Notes: generated by a model not told the origin, from the letters alone. Shown: positions 16,245 through 25,291, counted from the first letter of the stretch. The stretch is 64,000 bases of DNA from Algibacter miyuki (GCF_042427745.1 NZ_JBHMFA010000001.1), one strand, 5' to 3'. A program made the numbers and translations.

Positions 16245-16340
16245 CAATGCGATTACAGAATGAAAGAAAAGTCGGATGCAATATGAAAGATATTATAATA
16301 TAAATGTTATATTTATAATCTTTTTTTATCTGCTTTTTTT

Positions 16341-18092
16341 ATGAATATAATTGGTGTTTCTTGTTTCTATCACGACTCGGCAGCTTGTTTGCTAATAAAC
16401 GGAGTATTAGTGTCCGCAGCACAAGAAGAAAGGTTTACAAGAATTAAACACGATAAGGCATTTCCTGAAAAATCAGTACAGTTTTGTTTGGAAAGTAATA
16501 ACTTGACCATTGATGATGTTGATTTAATTGTTTTTTACGAGAAGCCATTTTTGAAGTTCGATAGAATAATAAATACGTTACAATATCAGGCGCCTTCTAC
16601 ATTTCAATTATTCAGAAAAACGTTGTTGTCTTGGTTTAAAACCAAATTATGGGTTTCAAGTATTATAAAAACAACTTTAAATTACGACGGAGAAATAATT
16701 TATACCGAGCATCATGAATCTCATGCTGCGGGTAGTTTTTTTACTTCTCCTTTTGAGGAAGCCGTAATTGTCACCATTGATGGTGTAGGAGAAAAGGCTT
16801 GTACCACAATTTCTGTTGGTAAAGGCAATCAGGTTGAAATTTTAAAGGAACAGCATTATCCGCACTCTATAGGATTGCTATACTCCGCATTTACACAGTA
16901 TTGTGGTTTTAGAGTGAATTCTGGGGAGTACAAATTAATGGGTTTAGCGCCTTATGGAAAACCGATTTATAAAGATTTAATTTTAAGGGAAATTGTTAGT
17001 TACGATAGTACAGGTTTAGTGACTTTAAATTTAGACTGTTTTTCTTTTGAAAAAGGAGAGTCGACAATTAATTCAAGATTTTGCGACGTATTTAAGAAAC
17101 CACAAAGGCCCCTAGAGGCTAAGATGGACGATTTTTATTGCGATATTGCGAGCTCTATTCAAGCGGTAGTTGAGGATGTTGTTGTAGCCTTATTATTGCA
17201 TGCTAAAGCTATATCTGGGTTAGAAAATGTATGTTTATCTGGAGGTGTAGCTTTAAATTGTAAAGCTAATGGAGAGCTACTCGCAAAAGCTATTTTTAAA
17301 AATATATGGGTACAACCAGCTTCTGGCGATTCGGGGTGCTGTGTTGGTGCAGCCTACGTTGGTTGGTACCATTACTTAAATAAGGAACGTGTTTATTTAA
17401 AAGATACTTTAATAGATCAGGCTTATTTAGGTTCGCAATATACCAATGATGAGGTAGAACGTACATTGCTGAAATACAACGTGAATTTTAAAAAAATGAC
17501 AAATTTTCAGCTTTGTGACTCTGTTTCTAATGCTTTGCAAAATAAATATATAGTGGGTTGGTTTCAAGGTAAAATGGAATTTGGACCAAGAGCATTAGGA
17601 CACAGAAGTATTTTGGCCAGTCCTTTGTTTAAAGACATGAAAACACATGTAAACTTAAACATAAAATTTAGAGAAGGTTTTAGACCTTTTGCTCCAATTG
17701 TTTTAGAGGAAGATTGTGATGCATGGTTTAACATGCATGACATCACTTCGAAATACATGTTGTTTACAGTAAAAAGTGATAAAAAAGATAGTATTCCATC
17801 TTGCATACATGAAGACAGAACGGCTCGGGTTCAAACATTAAATAAAAGTGAAAACCCGTTATTACATCAATTAATAAAAAACTTCAAAGATAAAACGGAA
17901 TGTCCTGTGTTAATTAATACCTCGTTTAATGTTAGGGGAGAACCTATTGTAGAGTCTCCATTAGATGCCTTAAAATGTTTTTTTAATACTAAAATGGATG
18001 TCCTTGTTTTAGAAAACTATGTGGTGTATAAAACGGATAACGTAAAATTTGATGATAGATTAATTAATATAGAGACTCGTGAATTGGATTAA
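16341..18092 (+). CDS. NodU/CmcH-type carbamoyltransferase
   Basis: These enzymes transfer a carbamoyl group from carbamoyl phosphate, via carbamoyl-adenylate, to a hydroxyl of a sugar or natural product. The 583-residue protein opens with MNIIGVSCFYHDSAACLL and has the Kae1-like ATP/Fe site with HHESHAAGSFFTSPFEEA near residue 130 and SGGVALNCKANG near 300. The C-terminal carbamoyltransferase domain contains GPRALGHRSILASP, FRPFAPIVLEED and INTSFNVRGEPIVESP. First gene of a +-strand operon with SxtJ-like, DUF5989-like and SGNH genes, a grouping seen in surface-glycan loci. The acceptor is unknown. Confidence 0.95.
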   Translation: MNIIGVSCFYHDSAACLLINGVLVSAAQEERFTRIKHDKAFPEKSVQFCLESNNLTIDDVDLIVFYEKPFLKFDRIINTLQYQAPSTFQLFRKTLLSWFKTKLWVSSIIKTTLNYDGEIIYTEHHESHAAGSFFTSPFEEAVIVTIDGVGEKACTTISVGKGNQVEILKEQHYPHSIGLLYSAFTQYCGFRVNSGEYKLMGLAPYGKPIYKDLILREIVSYDSTGLVTLNLDCFSFEKGESTINSRFCDVFKKPQRPLEAKMDDFYCDIASSIQAVVEDVVVALLLHAKAISGLENVCLSGGVALNCKANGELLAKAIFKNIWVQPASGDSGCCVGAAYVGWYHYLNKERVYLKDTLIDQAYLGSQYTNDEVERTLLKYNVNFKKMTNFQLCDSVSNALQNKYIVGWFQGKMEFGPRALGHRSILASPLFKDMKTHVNLNIKFREGFRPFAPIVLEEDCDAWFNMHDITSKYMLFTVKSDKKDSIPSCIHEDRTARVQTLNKSENPLLHQLIKNFKDKTECPVLINTSFNVRGEPIVESPLDALKCFFNTKMDVLVLENYVVYKTDNVKFDDRLINIETRELD

Positions 18093-18117
18093 ATTAACTT
18101 ATAGTAAAGTGTTGAAC

Positions 18118-18489
18118 ATGAGTTCGACCCCCAAGAAACAAAAAGAATTTGGGTATTTGGTTTTAGTAGTTCTACTAATTGCTTTAGCAATGTCATTTTA
18201 TAAAAATGATTTTAGTGTAAACCTAGTGCAGGCGTATTGTGGCTTGGCAATGGTTATCACAGTAGTTATTATGTTTTTTGCTAAGTTTATTTTTAAACCA
18301 TTTTTAGTGATATGGTTATTGATAGGAGAGGTTTTAGGAGCTGTTATGAGTGTTTTAGTTATGGGGGTTGTTTATTTTCTTTTGTTTTCGCCAATAGCAA
18401 TACTTATGAGGATTTTTAATAAAAAGCCAAATTATAAGGCCGAGTGGAAAACAGTAAATAGAGTAATTGATTATACAAAATTAGGGTAG
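18118..18489 (+). CDS. SxtJ-like small membrane protein
   Basis: A 123-residue membrane protein with about three hydrophobic segments: FGYLVLVVLLIALAMSF, YCGLAMVITVVIMFFAKFIF and a long VIWLLIGEVLGAVMSVLVMG stretch running into YFLLFSPIAILMR. The C-terminus is cytosolic and basic (FNKKPNYKAEWKT). The SxtJ family is named after a gene of the saxitoxin cluster and typically sits directly after a NodU-type carbamoyltransferase, as here. ATG at 18118 gives MSSTPKKQKEFG, a natural start 25 bp after the carbamoyltransferase; an in-frame GTG at 18079 would overlap that gene by 14 bp and is less likely. Function unknown. Confidence 0.82.
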   Translation: MSSTPKKQKEFGYLVLVVLLIALAMSFYKNDFSVNLVQAYCGLAMVITVVIMFFAKFIFKPFLVIWLLIGEVLGAVMSVLVMGVVYFLLFSPIAILMRIFNKKPNYKAEWKTVNRVIDYTKLG

Positions 18490-18491
18490 TT

Positions 18492-18650
18492 ATGAGTAAA
18501 TATGATACAGTAAAACAGTTAGGTGTTTTTTTAATCAAGCAAAAAAAGTTTTGGTTAATCCCCATAGTGATTGTGCTAATATTACTTACTTTTTTAGTGG
18601 TGTTTGCAGAAAACTCGGTTATTGCTCCGTTTGTTTATACTTTATTTTAA
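18492..18650 (+). CDS. DUF5989-like single-span membrane protein (52 aa)
   Basis: A short protein starting 2 bp after the SxtJ-like stop: MSKYDTVKQLGVFLIKQKK, then one membrane helix (FWLIPIVIVLILLTFLVVFA) and a short tail ending APFVYTLF. The pattern (an 18-20 residue cytoplasmic head with a Lys-rich end, one helix, and a SVIAPFVYT-type tail) is that of DUF5989 proteins, which are regularly found between SxtJ-like proteins and SGNH hydrolases in NodU loci. Probably a small scaffold or partner of the membrane complex; no function is known. Confidence 0.85.
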   Translation: MSKYDTVKQLGVFLIKQKKFWLIPIVIVLILLTFLVVFAENSVIAPFVYTLF

Positions 18651-18653
18651 TAA

Positions 18654-19670
18654 ATGCTCTTCTTAAAAAAGGTTTTTAAATTCGGTTTTAAAGTTTTCAT
18701 TCTCAGTTTGATTACTTTGTTAATTTTCGAAGTATGCTTTAGACTTAGTGTTATTGATTTTTATAGATTAGAAGCAGAGGCTTTAAATACTTCTGAAAAT
18801 TTAAAAGTAGAAAACGCAGTAGATTATCTTGTTTTTGGCGATTCTTTTTCGGCGACTTCTTCGGAAATAAATTACATCGATATGTTAAGAAAAAGGAATC
18901 CAGAACTGTCCTTTTTTAATGTTAGTGTGCCTGGAATAGGCATTAGGGAAGTTAATACTTTTGCCGCAACAAAAATCAGGAAGCATAAGCCTAAAGCTAT
19001 TATTTATCAAATATATGTAGGTAACGATTTGATAGATGTTAATCATTTATGGTGTTTTGAAAACGTTTCCTTATTCAGAAATATGTATTGGGAAACCTCA
19101 GATTATTTGTTGGGTGTTAAGTATTTAAATCAAAAATCAACACTACTAAAGCCAAGAGAAAGTTTAAGGGCGGTTACCATGGCTATTGATCAATTTAAGC
19201 CAGAGTATTATAATATAAGAACACGACAATATTTAAATTGTAATCCGTCATATTTAGATCATACCGTTAGGTTAAAAGCTAATTTTAAGGAACGTTATAA
19301 GGCGTGGATTGGCCATATGAATGTGTTTTTAGAATCTATACCTAATGATATACCCGTTTATTTAGTTTGGGTGCCACACTGTGGGCAAGTAAACCAAAGT
19401 TATTTAGAAAACATGAAAAGTATGGGAGCTATTTTTAGTGATGATCATGCCTTATCTATGATAAATTATCCGTTTCTTGAAGGCGCAAAGCAAGATTTAA
19501 GTGTGTTTTCAAATGTGAAGCATTTAAATCCGTTAGGTAAGCTGCAAGAAAAAAATACGCCGTCATATCCTTTATATTTTGCAAACGATCCTCATTTTAA
19601 TAAAAACGGCAATGTGGTGTTAAGTGATTTTTTACAAAACCATATTCCATTCTCTAAGAAAACATTTTAA
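18654..19670 (+). CDS. Membrane-anchored SGNH/GDSL-like hydrolase
   Basis: A 338-residue protein with an uncleaved N-terminal membrane helix (residues about 10-30) and a periplasmic SGNH domain. Block I is VFGDSFSATSSE with Ser64 as nucleophile, block III is YVGNDLID (Asn), and block V is DPHFNKNG with the catalytic Asp/His pair near residue 317. Such domains remove or transfer acetyl or other ester groups on glycans, outside the cytoplasm. It starts 3 bp after the DUF5989-like gene, so it is the fourth gene of the carbamoyltransferase operon. It ends 9 bp before the convergent SGNH gene at 19679. Confidence 0.88.
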   Translation: MLFLKKVFKFGFKVFILSLITLLIFEVCFRLSVIDFYRLEAEALNTSENLKVENAVDYLVFGDSFSATSSEINYIDMLRKRNPELSFFNVSVPGIGIREVNTFAATKIRKHKPKAIIYQIYVGNDLIDVNHLWCFENVSLFRNMYWETSDYLLGVKYLNQKSTLLKPRESLRAVTMAIDQFKPEYYNIRTRQYLNCNPSYLDHTVRLKANFKERYKAWIGHMNVFLESIPNDIPVYLVWVPHCGQVNQSYLENMKSMGAIFSDDHALSMINYPFLEGAKQDLSVFSNVKHLNPLGKLQEKNTPSYPLYFANDPHFNKNGNVVLSDFLQNHIPFSKKTF

Positions 19671-19678
19671 AAGTGGTT

Positions 19679-20839
19679 TTATTCTTGGTTTTCGATAAAT
19701 TTTGTTTGAGTTAAAGCGGGTTCGATTTCTTTAAAAATACGATCTGCAACAAGTTGGTTTCCGTATTCACCAGTATGGCAGAAATCGGTGTAAATTGTTT
19801 TTTCAGAAGTATCAAAAACAGTACTAATATCTAAAAAAGTACTGTCGGTTTTCATTAATGCATCTTTTCGAATAATACTATAAGATAAATCGTATAAATT
19901 CTCGTAGTATTGTTGGTCTCTAAAATAACCTTGTTCAGCTTCTGTTAAGTTTTTCTTCGAATAAACCACAGGTTGCAGAAAATTGAAAACTTTAAAATTG
20001 TAGCTTTTTTCTAAACTTTTTGAAATTTTGACGTAACCTAAAAAGATGTTAGCAATATCTACAGCTAAACTGTCTGGGCGATCATCCAATCTCGCATGGA
20101 TGGTATTGTGTTTTAACTTTCGTTGTATGGTTATTACTAGCCTGCATAAATAACTAGATCTAAGCATGAGTTTAATTCTTTTTTTGTAGTTGTGTGCTAC
20201 TTTAAATTCATTCTTTCGATTGTATGCATTTGTAGGTGTGCCAGCTTCGTTATTTTGATGAGCTGAAATAATTTCGTTAACACCATCGTAAAAAATCACA
20301 ATATCTGGAATATTGTTTTTAATAAGCTCCTGTTGCAATTGGATGTTTTCGGTAGCTCGAGTATAACCATGGCAACCAAAATTTGTAACCTCTACGTTTT
20401 TATCTGGGAAATTAGTGTGTATTAATTTAGATAATTCAGACGGAATAGTATGCGCGTCTCTAGAGCCTGCGCTATACATGGTAGAGCCTCCAAAACAAAA
20501 TATTTTTAAAGCGTTATCAGAATTTTTTAAACTAGGGTTTTCTGTTTTTCGCAAACCGTTTTCATAAATAGTATTGTGTTTGGCGTACATTGGTTTAAAA
20601 CGATAGTGTAAATAAGACTCCCATTCCATATCCTGTAGCCTTAGTTCTCTAAAGATTTCTTTTACCGTTTCTAATTCTACACCATCATAAACACCAGTAG
20701 CATAGATGCGTTCAGTGTTTTCGTCAACACCACTTTCGTCATGGTAACTGTAATATACTCCTAAAAAAATTTCTAATAAAAGAAAAATAATAAGTAAGTT
20801 TCTGGATATAATTAAGATAAATTTGAGTTTGTTTTTCAC
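19679..20839 (-). CDS. Membrane-anchored SGNH hydrolase (GTG start)
   Basis: A 386-residue protein: N-terminal membrane helix (FILIISRNLLIIFLLLEIFL) and an SGNH domain with block I CFGGSTMYSAGSRD (Ser in GGST), a block-II-like NFGCHGYTR, block III FYDGVNEIISAHQNN (Asn) and block V DFCHTGEYGN (Asp-His) near residue 355. GGST-type enzymes are common in glycan esterification loci. The start codon is GTG (20839-20837). It is the last gene of a minus-strand operon that includes an acyltransferase-3, two methyltransferases and a radical SAM enzyme; the acyltransferase and hydrolase could add and remove the same group. Confidence 0.87.
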   Translation of the reverse strand: MKNKLKFILIISRNLLIIFLLLEIFLGVYYSYHDESGVDENTERIYATGVYDGVELETVKEIFRELRLQDMEWESYLHYRFKPMYAKHNTIYENGLRKTENPSLKNSDNALKIFCFGGSTMYSAGSRDAHTIPSELSKLIHTNFPDKNVEVTNFGCHGYTRATENIQLQQELIKNNIPDIVIFYDGVNEIISAHQNNEAGTPTNAYNRKNEFKVAHNYKKRIKLMLRSSYLCRLVITIQRKLKHNTIHARLDDRPDSLAVDIANIFLGYVKISKSLEKSYNFKVFNFLQPVVYSKKNLTEAEQGYFRDQQYYENLYDLSYSIIRKDALMKTDSTFLDISTVFDTSEKTIYTDFCHTGEYGNQLVADRIFKEIEPALTQTKFIENQE

Positions 20840-20851
20840 GAAGATAAGAGG

Positions 20852-21808
20852 TTATAAAATGTATTTTAATTTCGAATTTAATTGAATTAAAAAGTAACTT
20901 GCTATAACTGTTAGTATGCTTGTGGCAATAGTTAAAACCGTTGGCGATAATTTAAAATAATTTATGATTAAAAATATGATAAGTGGGTGTGCTAAATAAA
21001 TAGCAATGGAATATGCCGATAGTATTTTGCTGTTAATATTAGAAGTGATTTTAAACCGGAAAGCTGAAATAAATAAAACGGGACCTAGAAGTAAATAGGC
21101 TAATTTCATAGTCACTAGTGTTTTATGAGTTAGGAAGTAGTAGTTAACTAAGCAATCTAAAACCAACAATAAGAAACTCATTGCTAATAAAATATAGAGA
21201 TGCCTTTTTTTTATTTTGAGATGGAAATTTGTTCGTTTTATAACTAAGCCAATACTTAAAAAGGGCAATCCGTAAAATAAAAAATTACGATGTGAAGGTG
21301 GGTAATTCATTATTTTATCTAAAAAAGCATAGTTTGAAAATACATGAAATAGACCTAAATATTGAATGCTAACACCTAGAGTATATAGAATAATAGCGGA
21401 AATAATTAATGTTTTATTCGATAAATTCTGAAAGAAATATAGTAGTAAGCCACCAACTAAAAGTGCTGCTAAGTACCAAAGGTGATTAAACCCAAAAAGT
21501 ATTATAGGTATAACCTTTATAAAGTTAAAATGCGTTAGGTTAAGCCAAAAATACGAATATACAAGCATCCATATTATATAGAGTATGGCCACGCGCTTTA
21601 ACCAAACCTTAATACGATTGTTTTTAAATACCATTAAGAGGAAGAAGCCGTTAGTGCACAGAAAAAATGGAACTGCAATTATAAAGAGACCATTGATTAA
21701 AATTTGATAAACCATTTTGTTCTGATCAAACAAAAAACCACAATGTACTGCCAATACAAATACTGAAAGTATTATTTTTATCGTATCAAGAAGTATATTT
21801 CGTTCCAT
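20852..21808 (-). CDS. Acyltransferase-3 family membrane protein
   Basis: A 318-residue, roughly ten-span inner-membrane protein of the acyltransferase-3 (OafA/WecH-like) family, which O-acetylates or O-acylates surface glycans. The N-terminal region has LDTIKIILSVFVLAVHCGF, in which the His corresponds to the family's conserved catalytic histidine. FIIAVPFFLCTNGFFL is the second family block, and a later FLFYGLPFLSIGL block matches the typical third. Follows the methyltransferase at 21815 by 6 bp. Confidence 0.9.
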   Translation of the reverse strand: MERNILLDTIKIILSVFVLAVHCGFLFDQNKMVYQILINGLFIIAVPFFLCTNGFFLLMVFKNNRIKVWLKRVAILYIIWMLVYSYFWLNLTHFNFIKVIPIILFGFNHLWYLAALLVGGLLLYFFQNLSNKTLIISAIILYTLGVSIQYLGLFHVFSNYAFLDKIMNYPPSHRNFLFYGLPFLSIGLVIKRTNFHLKIKKRHLYILLAMSFLLLVLDCLVNYYFLTHKTLVTMKLAYLLLGPVLFISAFRFKITSNINSKILSAYSIAIYLAHPLIIFLIINYFKLSPTVLTIATSILTVIASYFLIQLNSKLKYIL

Positions 21809-21814
21809 ACCAGC

Positions 21815-22480
21815 TTAATTTATGGCTTTTTTTTGAACACTGAATATGTAGTTTTTTTCTTTGTAAACTGTTTTTTCTAAAAGTAGTTCAAAAAGAAACC
21901 CCTTATTAAGAGCGAGCTGTTTAATAGTGTTTAATTTACAATCTTCCGATAAAATCATCCATGTATTAGTTACACTTTGTGTTTCGAGTTCTTCAAATAA
22001 ATTCTGGAAATACTCGAAATTTTCACCACAAAACCAGGCACGTTCTTTGTCGTTCTTAGGTTGTTTTGGGTAGTATGGTGGGTTTATTATAATATAATCG
22101 AAGTGTTGTTTGTTAATGTTTTTAAATAAATCGGAGTAAACAACATCAACAGGAATTTTATTTTTAATTGAAGCTTTTTTTAAGGCCTCGATAGCAATAA
22201 GATTGATGTCTGAAGCTGTAACTTGGGCTCCTTTAGAAGCAGCAAATAACGAAATAATACCAGAGCCACAGCCTAATTCTAGAAAAGACTGGTTAGTTAA
22301 GTTTAACGGTTTTATAAAATCTAATAATATTTTAGTGCTTATGGTAAAATGAGGAGGGAATACCTCGGAGCTAATAGATACTTCAATACCTGAATAGGTA
22401 TATTTTCTTTGTTTTAAATGAAACGTATTAAAAGCTAACTTTGCAATTGGAAATATGATTTTCTTTACTTTTTTGAGCAT
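21815..22480 (-). CDS. SAM-dependent methyltransferase with NPPY motif
   Basis: A 221-residue Rossmann-fold methyltransferase. The SAM-binding motif is FLELGCGSGIISLFAAS (near residue 62), followed by VTASDINLIAIEAL and the catalytic IIINPPYYPKQPKN. NPPY is typical of N-methyltransferases acting on amide or amino groups, as in the PrmC/HemK and RsmC families. No signal peptide. In a glycan locus it may modify an amino sugar or an amide; equally it could be a housekeeping-type enzyme. Located between the acyltransferase and the radical SAM gene in a tight minus-strand operon (gaps 6 and 11 bp). Confidence 0.85.
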   Translation of the reverse strand: MLKKVKKIIFPIAKLAFNTFHLKQRKYTYSGIEVSISSEVFPPHFTISTKILLDFIKPLNLTNQSFLELGCGSGIISLFAASKGAQVTASDINLIAIEALKKASIKNKIPVDVVYSDLFKNINKQHFDYIIINPPYYPKQPKNDKERAWFCGENFEYFQNLFEELETQSVTNTWMILSEDCKLNTIKQLALNKGFLFELLLEKTVYKEKNYIFSVQKKAIN

Positions 22481-22491
22481 ATTTGAACAAC

Positions 22492-24027
22492 TTATTCTGA
22501 ATAAAAACCTTCAATTTCGGGTTGACGATATTTCCAAATTTTATGAAGTACTTTAATTTCATAAGGAAATTTATACCAGCCATATTTAAATCGATAACCT
22601 GAAACGGTCTTTAATATCCATTTTTTATATCCTTTAATTCTAAAATCTGATGTTGTAGGGTAGTAGCCATTTAATACGGTTTCAAAATTTTGAATTTTAT
22701 CGATCATATAAGGTTTTAGCCAAGGGGTTAACGGGTTTTTTCTTAAATCGAATTTTTCCCAGCTGGGTTCAATCCATTCCTCTAAAGTTTCCGGAAACGA
22801 AAAACCGGCATCAATAATTTGTTGGTATAATTCCGAACCTTCAGTAGGCACCGGACTGTATAGGTAAATAATTATTTCGGCATGCGGATTAATGGCTTTT
22901 ATTTCACGAATAAAATTAATATCCCAAAGTATTTGCTCGTATACCTTTTTTTCGTCTGGACCGGGCAGGCCTAGTACAAATGACAGTTCGGGTATAATAT
23001 CTACGTTTTTCATGCGTAGCACAAAATCTTTTATCATTTGACCCGATTGTGTGCCGCCTTTGTTCATTTGTTTTAATACTTCATCGTTACCCGTTTCTGC
23101 GCCCAAAAACATCATTCTGCAACCCGCTTTTCGCATCAATTTTAAATCGTCGTCCGAGTACTTATTTATGGTATCAATTCTACCTTCGCCCCACCATTGA
23201 ATATTATCATTTAAAACAAGATTAGAGAACTCTAAAACACGTTTTTTCGAGGTGAAAAAATTATTGTCGTGAAACTCTACAGCATCAATGTTGTATTTTT
23301 CTTTAAAGAAAGACACATCTTTATAAATGGTAGTCGCTGCTTTGGCTTTCCATTTTGCATTGTAAATTGGGACTACAGCACAAAAAGAACATGTAAATGG
23401 GCAGCCCATACTCGAGTGATAGGCAAACGTTTTTCGACCCATAAAGGTTTTTGCTAAGTAGCTTTCTAGTGGGTAAAAGGTGTTAAAGTATTCGTAAGGG
23501 TATGGCGGTAAGCTATCTTGATCGAGTAAAGCTTCTTTTACTGTTTGAATAATTTCACCTGCATCATTTTTAAAAATTAAGTTTCTAATTAAACTGAGCT
23601 TTTCATCACTTTTATTTTCTAAAACGTCGAGTAATTTTGGGAATGTATTATCGCCAGGGCCATTTATAATATAATCAACATAGCCGGAATTCATACAAAC
23701 TTTATATTGATTGGAGGCAAAATAGCCACCCCAAATATTTATAGATTCCGGAAAAAGTTCTTTTATTTTTTTAGCATACGGAATGGCTTGCTTTAGTTGT
23801 GGTCCAGGCATTGCTGTAAGACAAAAATATTTGAATTCGCCAGTTGAAAAGTGTTTAAAAATAACATCCCAGGGGTTGTTTTCTTTATTGCCATCCACTA
23901 AAATGTATTCGTATTTTCCGTGAATTGCCGCTCCAACTTGAATTATAGTATTGGGCAGTCTGTGCTTAGCATTTGCACTTCTTGGATTAAATATGATAAT
24001 TTTATTTCCCATTAGTTTATTTCCCAT
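22492..24027 (-). CDS. Radical SAM protein with B12-binding-like domain
   Basis: A 511-residue cytosolic radical SAM enzyme. The N-terminal Rossmann-like region (about 1-170) matches the B12-binding domain shape, with NIWGGYFASNQ and VDYIINGPGDNTF, but it lacks the DxHxxG lower-ligand motif of classical cobalamin proteins. The [4Fe-4S] motif is SSMGCPFTCSFCAVVPIYN (CxxxCxxC) near residue 210. The Elp3-like barrel follows with FLGAETGNDEVLKQM. Such enzymes catalyse methylations or rearrangements on unactivated carbons; the substrate is unknown. A 15-bp tandem duplication spans the start codon, giving MGNKLMGNKI and two possible ATGs. The ATG overlaps the TAA of the preceding methyltransferase (TAATG). 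Confidence 0.9.
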   Translation of the reverse strand: MGNKLMGNKIIIFNPRSANAKHRLPNTIIQVGAAIHGKYEYILVDGNKENNPWDVIFKHFSTGEFKYFCLTAMPGPQLKQAIPYAKKIKELFPESINIWGGYFASNQYKVCMNSGYVDYIINGPGDNTFPKLLDVLENKSDEKLSLIRNLIFKNDAGEIIQTVKEALLDQDSLPPYPYEYFNTFYPLESYLAKTFMGRKTFAYHSSMGCPFTCSFCAVVPIYNAKWKAKAATTIYKDVSFFKEKYNIDAVEFHDNNFFTSKKRVLEFSNLVLNDNIQWWGEGRIDTINKYSDDDLKLMRKAGCRMMFLGAETGNDEVLKQMNKGGTQSGQMIKDFVLRMKNVDIIPELSFVLGLPGPDEKKVYEQILWDINFIREIKAINPHAEIIIYLYSPVPTEGSELYQQIIDAGFSFPETLEEWIEPSWEKFDLRKNPLTPWLKPYMIDKIQNFETVLNGYYPTTSDFRIKGYKKWILKTVSGYRFKYGWYKFPYEIKVLHKIWKYRQPEIEGFYSE

Positions 24028-24037
24028 TAGTTTATTT
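24001..24037. repeat. 15-bp tandem duplication over a gene start
   Basis: TTTATTTCCCATTAG occurs at 24001-24015 and 24016-24030, followed by a partial third copy (TTTATTT). It creates a second in-frame ATG at the start of the radical SAM gene and contains the stop codon of the upstream gene. Confidence 0.85.
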
Positions 24038-24806
24038 TCTTAAAAAGGTAATTAGGGTTGTTATAAATTTTTATAAACTGCGGATTTTTTAAAATTTCAG
24101 AAATGAATTTGGCGCTGCCAAAATTAGATCCTTTAGCTGAGTCATCAATTAAAACATAGCCGCCAATTAAAAGTTTTTGGGAAACATTATTAAAATCCAT
24201 TTTTGTTTGATTATAAGAATGATTTCCATCAATATAGCAAAAAGCTATTTTTGAGTTTAATTTAAATGTTCTATTAAAAACATCTGTAAATTGGTTTTCT
24301 GTGTTCCAATTATTAAAAAAACTATCGGATGTTGTGTGACAAATATATGGTAAATACTTTGGGCTTAGAAAAGTTGTGGCATTTATAAAAGAATTTTTAA
24401 TATAATTCATATAATCAGTCCTTTCGATTTCTTTTTTACCATCTATGTGATTTTCTGTCATTCCAAGATGATCCTTAAACCCTTCGTATATCCATGCGTC
24501 ACAGCCATAATGTAATATCTCTTTGTTGTGCTTTGCAAGAAGATGTAAAATTAAATTTGTCGATAATCCACCGTAAACACCTATTTCAAAAGTTATTCCA
24601 TTTTCAGGCATATTTTTAATAGCATAATTTATTAAAAATATATTTCCTTCATTTAACATTCCTTCTCCAATTACAGAACACCGCAATCTAGCAATAAATG
24701 AATCTTCAATTTTTTTTGTTTTAGGTTTAAAAAATATGCAGCTCATTACGTTATTTATTACTTTCCTATTGATGGTAAAAAAGAGATTAAGCTTTTGTTT
24801 CAACAT
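24027..24806 (-). CDS. Class I methyltransferase (MT24-like)
   Basis: A 259-residue protein with the Rossmann methyltransferase pattern: TFEIGVYGGLSTNLILHL (SAM-binding, near residue 76), then FCYIDGNHSYNQTKMDF and the closing GGYVLIDDSAKGS. The IDGNHSY..GGYVLIDD pair is typical of Methyltransf_24 / cephalosporin-hydroxylase-like enzymes of glycan and macrolide loci. Starts 7 bp after the SGNH pseudogene, and its stop overlaps the next start codon. Likely O- or C-methylation of a sugar; the substrate is not deducible. Confidence 0.82.
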   Translation of the reverse strand: MLKQKLNLFFTINRKVINNVMSCIFFKPKTKKIEDSFIARLRCSVIGEGMLNEGNIFLINYAIKNMPENGITFEIGVYGGLSTNLILHLLAKHNKEILHYGCDAWIYEGFKDHLGMTENHIDGKKEIERTDYMNYIKNSFINATTFLSPKYLPYICHTTSDSFFNNWNTENQFTDVFNRTFKLNSKIAFCYIDGNHSYNQTKMDFNNVSQKLLIGGYVLIDDSAKGSNFGSAKFISEILKNPQFIKIYNNPNYLFKKIN

Positions 24807-24812
24807 TATTAA

Positions 24813-25291
24813 TTAGTTTTTAAATATAAGGTTTTTGTTTTCTAAAATGAAACTAGATAGTTGTTTGGCGAAGATATGATTTGCTTTTCCGTTTGGGTGT
24901 GGATCTAGTTCATTTAAAATATAGTGCTTTAGGTTTTTGTTTTGAAAGGCTTTGGATGCATCCAAAAATAGTAAATCATTTTTTTTGTGCTAATAATTTT
25001 ATTTCCTTTGGTATTCTGCTTGTAGTTTTTATCTTTAAACCCTTCCTTATTGGTTTTAAAATCTACAAGTTTATATTTTGTATCTAAATTTGGAAGTAAT
25101 TCATATTTTAAGTCCTTAGCTTTAGAATATTTTAATAGGTTAGAGTTGTCTAATATTCCGAAAGAATTTGTTCGTGAGTATGAAAAAGCCGAACTTCCAA
25201 AAAAGTAAACTCTAGAAATAAATTCTCCTAGAAAAAGACCTAAAAAAATGCCAATAATAATAGAAAAAAGTTTAAGTTTTAACTGTTTCAT
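24813..25291 (-). pseudogene. Internally deleted SGNH hydrolase
   Basis: The first 85-90 codons from the ATG at 25291 are a normal SGNH N-terminus: membrane helix KLFSIIIGIFLGLFLGEFI, then KAKDLKYELLPNLDTKYKL and TNKEGFKDKNYKQNTKGNKI. After NKIIS, where block I (GDSFTEG) should follow, the sequence jumps across an A8 run to another frame reading KKNDLLFLDASKAFQ, HYILNELDPHPNGKANHIF and KQLSSFI, the normal C-terminal block V with the Asp-His pair. About 200 residues including the nucleophile serine and blocks II-III are missing, and the frame is shifted. The gene is dead. The open frame alone runs to 24929. Confidence 0.85.

Noticed and set aside
16270..16330. AT-rich near-palindrome before the carbamoyltransferase gene
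   Set aside because: The composition is almost pure A/T, so dyads are expected by chance, and no clean promoter overlaps it.
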